Of a stretch of 64,000 nt of DNA, positions 29,976 to 42,450 are shown one piece after another (the stretch's first letter is position 1; every line of letters begins with the position of its first letter). The position numbers and the translations under genes are program-made. The notes below the pieces were generated by a model. That model was given only the letters and a program-made list of their open reading frames with translations. It did not search any database and was not told the DNA's origin. Source of the DNA: Imbricaverruca yamaguchii (taxonomy: Eukaryota > Arthropoda > Thecostraca > Neoverrucidae); assembly GCA_034440575.1 (NCBI GenBank), contig JAOTOL010001571.1, positions 558,001-622,000 on the forward strand, in the 5' to 3' direction.

Positions 29976-32216
29976 GACGTGCCTTGTTGCTGCGGGCTCT
30001 GAAAGACTTCAGAGGGCATGGGTTCTTGTCGTGGTGGAGCCCCCGCACGTGGTGAAGACTTCATATCATCTAGCCGGATAGAGGCAATACGACTGGCGAA
30101 AGCCACAGGCATACCCGCTTTATTTGTGTCCTCTTTCATCTAATGTGCCCGCATCCGCTGCGTCACTAGTAATGGTGCTCTTGATGGTCACCGATCTTAC
30201 GTTTTTCTAACTATTATTTACGTTACCGAATCTGGAGAATATTCACCGTAATGAGAAAATTGCAGACAAGCACATTAGGCCATGCATCTTCGCCTCAGGT
30301 GACGTCACGACTGCTCACGCAGAATTTCGACCTCCCTCACATCACAGCAGAATGCACTGGTCAACGTATCTAGCAAAGCGGGGAACAGCAACGAGACACT
30401 TCTTGTTGAGTTTAACCATGCTCCTGCCCCCAATAGCAATTATTTCTTTCCTACAGAATTAGTGTATTCAAAATCGTAAAACTAAGATCCGAGCAGGCCC
30501 ATGTCATATGTTTTCTACTGCATCAACATGATTTGTACAACATTCCTATCCAAGCCCGACAAAACATCATTTTCCAAATATGAAGTAACTAATTCAAATT
30601 AAAGACCTCAGCCATCCATCCACAGCGTTCAAAAATATATTAGCGTGTTCACAATCCTATAGCGCGATTATTCACGGTTCACCTTCCCGAGCTGGCATGT
30701 TCCGAATGGTTCATAATCCAAAATTAGCTTGCGATTCAATAACACAAAGGTAGGGAATGTGTTGATTATAATTTTATACTAAAACGTTTGGTACTGCACC
30801 GAAATTGTGCTTCATATCTGCATATGTACCATTGTAATCAATATGGCCTACCTTATTCCCAAATATACTCCCACGTTACATGCTTTGTATTTACGTTGAA
30901 TAAGCCTTAGGTACAATAACTTGCACCTCGACATGTTTCAAGTGCGCTAGGGACATACGGGTGAGTAATTTGTTCACGAAGCTGCATCTTCGTCTATTAT
31001 CTGCCCACTCTCTTGGAAAACATTGAATGAAGCCGAAATAGTCCAATGTGTTTACCCTAGTTGCTAGTTATCTTCCAGGTTGGAAAATGTCTGCTTCACA
31101 AGCATCACGTAAAATATCTCTTAGAGACTCAAAAGCCCGCGTTGTCCAGCTTTGGATTGCACACCGCTTAACCTTAGTTTGGTCTGAAAACCAGATTGGG
31201 CATTTACTCGCATGGCGAGTCGTGCGAGTCGCCACTCATCGTTGATTGTCCCTTCGACAAGTTATATTTATATTTAAACGCAATATGGCACAAGGCGTCA
31301 AATGCGCCGAAAATAACCTGTTTTTTTCCGGGTGTTTCTTTCCGATGAATGTAATACCTTATGACGTAGCACTTAATTTAATTCTTATCATGTGTGGGCG
31401 CTATATGATCAACATGGTCGATGCGCCCTAAAGCCCAAATAACTAATTATAATCATGTGAGCATATTTTGCATCAGATCCATTTTACTCTAACCGAAAGA
31501 TATCCGTTTCGGAATCACCATTTTTTCAGATATTTTTTGTTTCTGTGCCAGAGACTCTCGGTACCTAATCACTTCGTCAGGGTCCTCAGGTCGAGTTGCT
31601 TGCGATCTGCAGTCAATTATCTGCTTATATCTTCTGATCCGCGTGATCTTGAATGATTCATTAGTGTGCATCTTCACTGCCTATTACACTTCCTTTCCAG
31701 TCTGCACGTTGCTTCGTCGTTTGCTCTCATCTCCCTTACCACGTGAAAGGAAATTGCAGAATTATTCGTTATGTTGTCATATAAATGGCGCTGGGCTTTG
31801 GTAGCGTCGTAAACAAGTACAGGAACCTTTGGACAGAACTAACGATTTAATTGAAGTTAACCTGCCTGCATGCATAAGGTGCATTATCCAAGATGTGATG
31901 ATCTTTCTACCTCGTGTATCTTCTCAGTCACTATTGAGTTCTTCAGTATTAGCATACATTGTGCCGAGAACTTTTAACTTGTTGACCCACTTTAAAAGAA
32001 TGTCTTAGTAGATATTTGGCACGTGCCCTGACTTGCACCTGCCCAGAAGGGTTCCATTCATATTTAAAGCATATTCGACTTTAGCCTCATACTTTTAAGC
32101 CTTCCAAGTTCATTAATATTTGCACTGCATTAATATCTATTATTACTTTCATCGAGTAAGGATAGTGCACGATCTACATAGCCGGAAAGCGTACACTTTT
32201 CACTAATGTTAATACC
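29976..32216. other. Intergenic, no gene seen
   Basis: AT-richer sequence with only short ORFs. A phrase resembling a SINE tail (GTCGATGCGCCCTAAAGCCCAAATAA, broken up) lies near 31408-31440, and a similar one near 28130-28165. Nothing else could be supported. Confidence 0.6.
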
Positions 32217-32220
32217 TTAA

Positions 32221-33289
32221 TCCGTGCACCCCCTTAATCCTCAAATGTGTGCCTTCTCAACAACGTTGGATGGCAATAGTAAATAACAGCTGGGTCGATC
32301 CGGCACGAACTCAGGCATTGTTGTATCTGATATATGTACACTGCATACAGTCGAGCGTAAAGCTAGCTAGCGACAAACGGAAAACGGCGTTGGATAGCTG
32401 GTGTCGGGCTCTATCGAAAGTGTTTCGGTCATTTTTCGCTCAAGTCAACATTCAGGTCACTGGGTCATCATAGATCAAATTCGACCAGATCAGGTGGGAT
32501 TCAGATATTGACATATCTCAGGACCTGTAACAGATAGAAACAAACGGCGAATTCAATTCGACGTCCTTGAAATGCGCTACCGGCAATAGGCGGTGTAATT
32601 TAAGGTCAGGTCAACCTAACTCAGGTCAATGCCATGAAGTCATGACCTTGGGTCAAGGTCATGAAGTCGCTTATGGAGGTCATGTAATGTATCAGTCGTC
32701 ACGTCTTGGCGATACAAGCACAATGACGGTAATTTCAGCCTTCTAGCTCAATGCAGTGCGATATAATGCGCATAAATGTGTAGTGATCTCAGGTGACCTC
32801 AGAGACATTGGTGAGGTCACTGAGCAAAAATCGCAGCGACAACATTGAGCAGAGCTTCCATCTACATGCCACAACCGTTGTGAGATCATTCCTAGCGCAA
32901 ATATGGAACCAGGAAACATTTGTATATTTTACCATGGCCTTATAATGGGGAAGCCATGGCCGCGGCCTGACATAAGGTCAAAGCTACGAAAAAACCCGAC
33001 ATACATATTTTGGTCCCTGACGAGAACATGACATGCCATAAGTTTGAAACCAATCGCCAAATTATTGTGGAAGTTATGCCACCTAGAACTCCGAGTGTAG
33101 TTGGGTCACTTCGCCTGACCTGGTGACCCGACCTGAGATGACCCAGGATTAAAAATGTATGAGGATATTCGGAAAAGACCAATGAACAGCTATGCGAGGT
33201 TTCGCCTTGCTAACCGGATTAGTTTGGCGGAAAATGAGGAAAAGCCGGAGGGGGCAGATATCTGCCCCCCCTCCCTGGACCTGTGCGGG
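32221..33289. mobile_element. Probable second TTAA-flanked element, AGGTCA-rich
   Basis: TTAA lies at 32217-32220 and 33290-33293. The right end reads GGACCTGTGCGGG before TTAA, the same outer CCCGC as the element at 26661, and next to it is the same kind of G/C-rich hairpin. The left end TCCGTGCACCCCC resembles the other end of that element (TCCGCCCTCC). Shared interior words include CAGTCGTCACG and clustered AGGTCA/TGACCT. No ORF of note. Confidence 0.45.
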
Positions 33290-33293
33290 TTAA

Positions 33294-34587
33294 TGTAATT
33301 ACGGCAGTTTCTACTCAGAACCCTTATGATGAAGTCGCAGCTAACGATTGAAAGCTCCCTCTATGCTAATGCACTACTAATACTATCCGTACTGATAAAC
33401 AGCCGTTTTGTTCCTGCTGTTTAGGAAATGTCTACCGCATACTAATGGATTAGAAATTACGGCTGATTGTTCCTACAGTTGGAGTTCAATTAGGTATTTG
33501 GACGGTAGGAATACATGGCTTATTTTGGCTATTTTCACTTATTTTGTTTCGGAAGGAGTCGGACGATATGGGAACAAGGTCTGACACTCAGTTACCGTCT
33601 CAAAATAAAATAAGCTCATATCTCCCCAAATCGCTGTAGAAAGATCAGACGTGACCTGAATTGCTTGATGACACATCTTTCCCATGTGATTTATTCGTAA
33701 CGATATTTTTTCAACTCATCTATTTCCTTCATTTCAATGGATCTACCTATCTTGTTTGCGCTTCCAAAATCGTCTTAACCACCACAGTAACTAGACCTGT
33801 GCTGATTTTCTTTTGATAAACATTCCTGTCTTTAGTGTTGCACTATTCTAATCATTATGGCCGTTTCGTTCGACACAATTTCGCAGGTCCTACATCTGTA
33901 TGCTTAACGTGTAACAGCTTGTGTTTAATTTCTTTTCACAAAAATGGGCACTGGGTTTACTACCCTATTCTTACCATCTCGCTCTAAATCTTGGTGTGCT
34001 CCTTCAAGCTTGCTCTAACGCTTTATTTCCTATATATCCTGTGATATATATATATATATAACATTGTATACTTTTCAGCTGATCTAATTAATAAATTCAT
34101 CAATTGTATCTTAGCGGGATCTGATATTACTTCAGCTCTCTAATAAGGTTATGTTTTTTAACCTGGCAGTCGCTGGCATATATATGGCCACTCACACAAG
34201 TCACAAGGGGGAGGGCGGCGCCTTGTGTCTGCATCCAATGAACCGATTGCCCCGATTCAAATGGCAATCGATATCCCCATAAATTTAATCGAGATTGTAA
34301 CAAATGTGTTTACTTGAAGATCACTGGTGAAGTAACAGGTCATGTTAAGTGAAAGGATACAGTCCAGATGAATATTTTTCGGTCATTCGTCGTTCTGATG
34401 TCAGTGTGGGTGCCTGTATTTGTTCCCATTTTACTGTGTGTAGGTGTGCAACTTACTAACTGAAATTCTATACTAACTAACAGCAGGGGCGGATGGTTGA
34501 GGAGTCCAAAAAGTTGCTTTCACTGTACGTGTACGGAAATGCAGCGAGCCCAGAAGTCACCCCTCCCCCGTCCGTCATTCCCCACCC

Positions 34588-34623
<36 letters not shown>

Positions 34624-35900
34624 GGAGTATGCTAAAATAACCTCACAGACATAGGGCTACACACCGAAGCTAGGCTCTTCCGCTTCGTCGTAAAACGCAT
34701 GCGAGGGAACTCAGAAGCGGCAGATGCAATCGTTAAATACCTGAGTGGTTTAGTGGCCGCTTTGCGCGCTGGTCGGCCGTACCGGAAATGTGAAAAGCAG
34801 AGAGCTCTGTGCGGCGTAAAAGTCGAGTCTGCCTTTCTTCAAACGCACAATAAAAACACCGGGGCGATTCCTCGGGGCCATTGTCTCAGCAGCCGGCATG
34901 CCGGGCGGCAAAAAGTGGCGCCCTGCTGAGGAGGTGTTGAGGAATTTATGGGCACGCCGGCATCCGACGACTTCGACGAGTCATTTATGCCAGCGACCGC
35001 TGGCCGCCCGATGCACTGGCCGGCCGATCTAATGCGCCCGCTCAGCTGCGCGGCCGCTGCCAATAGCCGGCTGCTTGGCACCATCAGCCGCCGGCAACCC
35101 CCGGTCAGAAACTGTCTATCACTCGCAGGCCGGCTGTCGACCATTCGCAGGCCAGCTGTGCACCATATGCAGGCGAAATATATACCACTCGTAAGCCGTC
35201 GTCTACCGCCTGTTTTCGTCCGTCGTCCTTTCCCAGCCTCTCGATCTTTAACACGTATCGTTAGAAGGGCTCGTCTTGTTGAATAGACGACATATATGTC
35301 ATTCGGAAGCTGAGGATATGCAGACATTCATTCTGTACTTTTTGTCGAAATATATCGATCGCTTTTTGGCTCACTATGTATCGTACTTTCAGCCGCATAT
35401 GCGCATGAAGTCGCCCGTAATGACAATACAAATTCACTTTAAAACTCCGTAAAAGGAATATTATCATGCACCAGGTGTTTTATCATGCAGTCGATAGTCT
35501 AGTCTCTATAGACTAGGCCCCGGACGATAAATTATCAGCCGACATGTCCGACGGGGATTTCATGCACTTAATGTGGCTGAAGGCAAGGCGTCATGCGAAT
35601 GTATGGAGAGCCATGATTTTATCAATTATTGCACGCACTGTTAGAGCTCCAAAACGGTGCAACCTGTTGTGCGTGTGTCGCATGCGCCGAGCGCGGGCCG
35701 TGGTTTATGGCACCACGGACGCGCGACCCACTTCCGACCGTTCGCCCGGGCAGGGCCCAGTCGCGTCAGGGCAAGGCCAGAGGCAGCAGCGTGCGTGTCG
35801 AGCCGTGGACAATATAGAGACCGTGATAGAGCAGTGTATCAAGAGACAGTGAGCACTGAGCGTGCACCACCACACAACCTACTAGATATTGCTGCATACA
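33294..35900. other. Intergenic, microsatellites only
   Basis: There is a (TA)n run near 34049-34063 and an (AC)n run near 34590-34620. A moderately GC-rich patch (34700-35280) gives overlapping ORFs on both strands without recognisable protein features. No gene can be supported. Confidence 0.6.
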
Positions 35901-35929
35901 ATGGATGTATGTCAACTGTCCACCACTCA

Positions 35930-36280
35930 TAGACCGACTGTCAATCGCTCGCAGTCCCATTGTCACCACCCGTGGGCCCACTGTCTATCACTCATAGGCC
36001 GAGTGTTTATCGATCAGTGTTCACTCTCTACCGCTCACAGGTCGACTCTCAATTTTGTACGCCTACTTCCCCTATCATTCCACGGACAAACTATCTGCTG
36101 GAAGTGGACTGGCTGGCTGCCATCCACAGACTGGCTGTTTGTCCCCCCCCATGGACTGGCTATTTGCCCCCCCCCACGGACTGGTTATCTGCCGCTCACG
36201 GACTGGCTATCTGCCCCCCCCCCATGGACTGTCTATCTGGCGCTCACGGACTGGCTATCTGCCGCTCATGGACAGACAGA
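35930..36280 (+). repeat. Degenerate tandem repeat, about 28-30 bp
   Basis: Repeated phrases of the type CGGACTGGCTATCTGCC followed by GCTCA or a C run, clearest from 36095 to 36275. Upstream copies are more decayed. Confidence 0.7.
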
Positions 36281-39139
36281 CCATTTGCGTTATTGTCCGC
36301 TGATTGACTTCGAAGTTTAATGACCCTTGTGAGCTTACGAGCTTGACATCTATATTTGACTTGCCTAACTATGGTGGAAGCGAAAATAAATATGATAGCT
36401 AGTTCCCCTTCACTTTTGGATCCATTCCTGTCTGCAAATGTAAGCCTCAATGCCAAAGTTTAAAATGTAGATCATAATTGTGTACCATTTGAGAACGAAA
36501 ACCGCGTCCTACCTCGGAATCGACCCCAGAGTCTGAAATTGCCATTCCGAGGATATTTGGGGAAATAAGTTATCCGATAGCCATGTCACGGAACTTTGAT
36601 ACAATTTCCACACTCGTGCGAACCTTTTGGAAAAAGTCTGTGGAAACCGGCAGGTATGCACGAAGCTTAGACTTGTCGGATTTTATCAGCTAAGACCTTC
36701 AATAAGATCCTCACGAGGCAAATATTTTAACGTAATGTTCAATAGTACCCTATGTCTCTTCAATTTTGCCTAGTATGCGAGTGGATTTACGATGACAACT
36801 TCTCACTTCTCTCCAGGCCACCATTGCTTGCCACATGCCATTTTTTCCTGTTTCAAATACACTTTGTATAGTGTTAGCTCTTATACAACTGTATAGCTAA
36901 CGCTACAATCTCTTTTAAAACACTGGTTATACATTTTAGGTGTTGAACTTTCTTCAATTTGCCTTGGCTGTACAATGATGATAATTGAGATGAGTCATCA
37001 TTTCAGATGTCATCAAGCCAGAATAGGTCATGGTCCCGTTCTGTGGCGGATGCAACATCAGATAACTGAACATTTGTGCATGCATCATCCTTCATATCAT
37101 GTAATCACCTGAAAGGTAACTAGAGAACAAGTAATGATGAAGCGGATACTAGGGAAACCAATTAGATCCCTAGAGATAGCTTCATGCGGAAGGATAATTT
37201 ATACTCTGCAAGTGCAGTCAGATTGTGATAATCTAATATAGTTGGCATGCGCTGATAGTTTCCATTGTTTTCTGAATATATTCAATTTCGACCATAACGC
37301 ATCTAATCATGTATCCGCATCGTGAATGTCATGTCATAAACCTTAACTTAAATGCAATTGCAGAGAAGCATCTGTGTGTGCGCAATGTATTGGCTTTTGC
37401 CTTTTCTTTTGCAGTTTCAGAATTATTTTCCGTTGTCAATATTGGAAGTTTCCTTTCACGTGGTGCTGTCGAGAAGGGTTTGCCTGAAAACATATCCGTG
37501 CATAATCTGACTGACAGGAAAACTATAACATTGCGCATGGACGCAAACACCATAAGGATTATTTGTGGTCGTCCTCGCCACTATTCTGGCACTCCTCGGA
37601 AGCTTTCCGGGCGCCAAAAGAGAAACAGCATAGAAAGCAAAGGTACCAAAAGTATATCTGGAAGTGATGAAGTTTTGACGTGCAAGGCGAAGGTGTTTAA
37701 CGATGCTTAGTGGCCTTTGGAACAGCAACGGTGATGAGCAATCGAGCAGGCATGCCCGCGAGCATGGGTACTGTTTTACATAACTTTAAGGGGGAAAGTG
37801 ACTCATCAATCTTGGCTTTGCCTCCTCAATAATTTCAATATTAGCATGGGGCCTTACGGAGTGCCCTTACCCCAATCCACTTGGGGCTACCCATTACCTT
37901 CGTGCATTGTGACGCCCGCCCCAAATAGTTTTCAGAAATAAACTCCCCTGCCCGCTAGGTATCGTAGCGCCACAACAATGGTGGAGGTACTCAAAACTGG
38001 GTCCCCAGCACGCATGAAAGAAGAAGGTTCCCGAGAGCGAAGACACCTCGAATGCAGGCACCCAAAAGCAGAGGCGCCCAAACAACGAAGCCACCCTCAG
38101 AGCAGCATAACATATCCGAAATGCAAACGACCCCAAAAGTCACCTCGGGCCCAAGACAATATGAGAACGATGAACCGGAAAGCACACTAAAGGCATCGCG
38201 TAGGTGTGCACAATGAGCTGCCAATGACACAGGCGCTCCGAAAGTCGCTTGAATACAGAGGCACTCCAAAGATAAATACCCTCCCGATCAGGCTCGAAAG
38301 TGTATCGCGATGGCACACAAAAAACCGTGGCGATAATTCAAGAAAGGGAAATAAAAGATAAGCGCGCCGGAAACGATATGGTCTCGGGTCATGGAAGTCG
38401 TCAACGCAGGTAACGGGGCAACATCCCCGAACCTCGTGAAATATAAGCGCCGATGGCGCTATGCAAAGTACCGAAACAAAAGCTCTCGCTTGCATTCTCC
38501 AACATCCGTGGCAGCACCTTCCCCGAACATGGACAGGACTTTGGCAAACATAATAGAAGAAAGGTGATGCATGGATACAAGCTTGTGCCGAAAATGTGTT
38601 TGGGGCCCACGCCATGTTAAAAGTGTGTTTGGTTCGTATCCACATAATATTCACCTCATGTATACAGGAGTGCAACATGCAGCCCCTGCGACCATCTCCC
38701 TACCTTGATTGTCAGGGGCAGAATTTTCTACACTTCCCTTAGGGGTGGGAGGGGGCACTTGCCCCTTCCCCAATGCATCTTAAGTTTAACATGGCACCTA
38801 CCTATAGACGTAGGACTGGAAATAAAAACATACAAAACCCCCCACACACACATGCTAATTTTGGGGAAGCCACACATCTGCTGGTTCAACCACCCGTAGC
38901 GATAATGATTAGCATTAATTGAGTGTCGCAAAAAGCTTACTTCGTGTCGTGCATCCAAATTGGTGTATGCACAACGCGTCACTCCCGCACGATGCCAAAC
39001 CTTTAAAGACTTGGAGATAATAATCTTCGCTCGTCATGCGAATAGTTCGTCTTCTGGTTCCGCATAGTCTACGAAATATGTGTTGTTTATGATCACCAGC
39101 CAACTATAAAATGCATGGCATGTGGAATGCGCGGCTCGT
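36281..39139. other. Intergenic, one unidentified ORF
   Basis: The only longer frame of ordinary composition is a + strand ORF at 37309-37710 (133 codons). I cannot link it to any family, and its splice context is unclear. The stretch 37990-38700 has decayed short repeats. A minus-strand frame at 38678-38187 looks like chance. Confidence 0.4.
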
Positions 39140-39340
39140 CGCCGGGCTAGCTCGGTTGGTAGAGCGTCGATCTCGGGGGTGGGCGTCGAATCCGACCCGA
39201 CGGGGCGCTTTCATGCAATTCTCGCCGTCGATATGCGACTCTTCCATACACCTCCCGCGGTCGGTATGTAACTATGTACCTCTTGCGGTCGATATGCTGC
39301 TCTTCTATGCACGTCACGTGGTCGATATGCGACCCTTCTG
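39140..39340 (+). repeat. tRNA-like head followed by short tandem repeat
   Basis: GGGCTAGCTCGGTTGGTAGA resembles an A box, and GGCGTCGAATCC about 45 bp later resembles a B box, so this may be a SINE head. After 39225, three or four loose 36-bp copies of a GTCGATATGCGACTCTTC-type phrase follow. Confidence 0.4.
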
Positions 39341-39915
39341 GAGAAGTGCGCTGGTCAGTGGTGAGGAAGTGACCTTTAGTCGGGCGGCCATGTCAGCCCC
39401 TCGAGGCATTGCCGACACGTGGTCACGTGATACGCTGGCCACAAGATTGCCAGTTGAATTCGCATTCAGCCAACGTCGGAGCCACGAATTTTCGAGTGAT
39501 GGTGTTTTGGTGGTGAGGGATGGTGCTTTCAAAAACAAGCCGTGGGAACAAAAAGGGGCCGCGAAATGATCCACCCAAGTCACTTCCTAGCAAAGGCTCG
39601 TGTGTTTGCTGTAACTTGGCAGGTTCATTGTAAACGAAATGTGCTAATGCAGGAGGTACTTCGCCATTTTTCTCGAAAATTATGTTTGTAGACGTCTTGA
39701 AGCCCATCCTGTCACAAAGTTCATGGACGTCTTCCTGCTTGGTAGTTACATGAACAAGAGGCATCTTCTAGTAGCCTCAATGAACTACCAAGATTGAATA
39801 GACGAGCAATCAATGGGCAAAACAAAATCGTTGAAAGCTGAGAGTTAGACTTAAGCTTATCGCTAATCGGAAAGGGGATGTAGCAAACAGCAGCGGTTCG
39901 TTCCACTTCAAAGTT

Positions 39916-40140
39916 CGGCAGGGAATTTTTGATATCTACTTCGGCAGGGCCTTCTTAACTTCTAGTTCGGCAGGGGCCCTGGTAGCATTTAATTTGGCAG
40001 GGGCCTTCTCTGCCTCTTTGTTTGGCAGGGGTCCTCTTCATGTCTAGTTCGGCATTCAGGCCCTCTTAACGTCTAGTTCGTCTGGAGCCATCTTAACATC
40101 TAGTTCGGCAGGGGCCTGCTTAGCATCTAGTTCTGCAAGG
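39916..40140 (+). repeat. Degenerate tandem repeat (TTCGGCAGGGGCC type)
   Basis: About seven copies, 30-36 bp each, of a unit with AACTTCTAGTTCGGCAGGGGCC. Flanks from 39350 to 39900 and 40150 to 42160 show no gene. Confidence 0.75.
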
Positions 40141-42164
40141 ACTCTTTTGAGTCACATTTGGTACAAGTAATGTCCGGTTCTGGAGCTAGGACAGTCCAAA
40201 GTCCGACCATGCATCTAGCCGAAGGTCATTCTTCGATCTATCTTCTAAAAACACTCAGCGAGTACCAAATAAAGATATGATATATGAGGTCAATATGAGG
40301 TATGTGTATATAAGTAATTGATCATACAAAAACATTAGCATTGTTACCCCACGTGGTAAGCTAGGGTAAAATTAGGTAACAAGTTGAAACTTATGTTGGA
40401 TTTTTAGAGATTTGGACATGCGGTTTCTCCAAAACACTGTCTTGGAAAGCTGGAGCACATTTGATAGAGTACAGCGTAAGCTATGTACACGCCACACTTC
40501 AAGTTGATATCTTCGCAGTTGTCAGACGACCAAAGATGTGCGTAGGATTTTCGTACTATGGCAGCGTGTATCCCCGGTGGCTATTTGCACCGGACCTTGT
40601 GACGTTCAACTCGACTTGGAAGGTGGGCGGTGAGGGAATGGAGGAATATATGTACCGAAGTCATTGCTTGAGCTTAACGAAGGGGCTAGGCGATGGTATT
40701 GGTCGCTTGCATATATATCATCCAAATACAAGTTAGTGGGCGGGGTACGTTGACATCTCCGCACGGTGTATGGCTTAAGATATTGCCGCGCCGATAGAGA
40801 CAAATCGCGACCCCACTGGTATGCTAGTATTTTTATTTCAATTTCATTTCGATAATTACCAGGCAAATAATATTGCAGCCCACAGCTTTGGCAGCTGGAG
40901 ATGAATAAACTTTGCATCATTCGCAACAGAAATTATTCATAGGTCGCCTCAGGCAACGACACTACGATGTCAAAATCACATAAATGTCCATTAATCGGCC
41001 GCAACCCTCTTACCTGCATTGTTTCTTGTAATTTTTGAAGAATATAGTTCCGCAGTTTTACACTGCACTTCACCATACACAGGATGGGAACAGCAGAACA
41101 TAAAAACAGCCAATGGTCATATAAGCCACGAGACCACGATACCACGATCTCGGTGACCACGATCCTCGACAATTCTGAATTTGTTTCCGATTTTGATGAA
41201 TTCTAATGTCAATTTGGTGGCGGGGGACTTTGACTGTGGTGGAAGACCACCACCGAAGAAACGATACCCTCATGACATGACACCCTCAGAAGAGTTACTG
41301 CCACTGGGCTCGGTAGTGGCGCAGGATGTTGATCGGGATGTAGATCGGGATGTAGATCAGGATGTAGGATGTAGGCTTACCAGTAGTAGAGCCCCGGTGA
41401 ACGCAGAAATTGGCATTAATCAACTCTTCATGTTCGGCATCGAGGCTAAAAGTAAACCACCGATCGATCCGTAGGTGGAAGAACGTGGAGTTCCTGAAAT
41501 TGCACAAATGTACATCAACTTCAGTGCTTCATGGGGGAAGTGGTCTTAAGGGCATGATTTCCATAATTTTCCACCTTCCGACGGTCGTCCACCGAGCCTT
41601 TTTGTAAAGATCATGACAAGGAGAAGCAAACCACGGCACTGCATTTCATGTAGTGGACGAAGTTATCAGAACGAGGTTTAGCTGCAAAAATAACAAACAG
41701 TGCAAGGATCGCTAGACTTTCTACCATGAGGAGCACTGGATGTGCCAGGGCACGAGGTGGACTGTAGGTCTTCCGCTTTTTGCAAGCACAGGATCGGACA
41801 CCGTACCGGGATATCATACAGGGGAAGCTTGCGGATCGACTGCAACTACACCGCTTTGGCAGCCCACGGATCCATGCATCGTATTGCGGTTAAGTTCCGT
41901 CCAAATGCAGCAACTTTAGAAACAGTAAAACCTGTATTGGGACTTTGGCGCAGGGTATTTAATATTTGAAATGCGTGAAGCAAGTTAGGAAGGGATCCCT
42001 AATGTAGAAATGTGCCTGGAAATCAGCATGTAAACATTTAAAAAGGCATCTAACTAGATCAAAATTGGTTGTAATCTTGCTGGAATCTGGCTGGTCCGCC
42101 GCATATTATGCACGAATATAAAGCTTTAGCAAAACAAATTACAGTGTATAAACAACTTGTTGAT

Positions 42165-42450
42165 ATTGTAGTGATTGGCCTACACCATGGAATATTTCAT
42201 CGCATCAGCCTATACCTATTGATAATGATGGCATCGGCTTATGGATAATTTGCAGTGGGCTCGGCCTACTCCTACGGATGTTTGATTTTGTCGACTTGCA
42301 CATATGGATGTTGAATCGCATGTGCCTACACCTGCTAATCGATTGAATCAGCTTACATCTGTGGATAAATGATCACGTTGGTCTACAGCTATGGATAGCT
42401 GACCGTGTCGGCCCACGCCATTAAGCGATTTATTGCGTCAACAGTCACAT
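42165..42450 (+). repeat. Old degenerate tandem repeat, about 35-40 bp
   Basis: Seven or eight decayed copies recognisable by CCTACACC/GGCCTAC-type words, then TATGGATA and TGATCGCAT/CGTG. Divergence is high. From 42450 to 44590 no gene or repeat is clear. Confidence 0.55.

Noticed and set aside
37309..37710. 133-codon + strand ORF as a gene
   Set aside because: No recognisable family, no clear promoter or splice partner. Kept only as an unidentified frame.
39140..39215. Functional tRNA gene
   Set aside because: The arms do not fold into a clean cloverleaf; at best a tRNA-derived SINE head.
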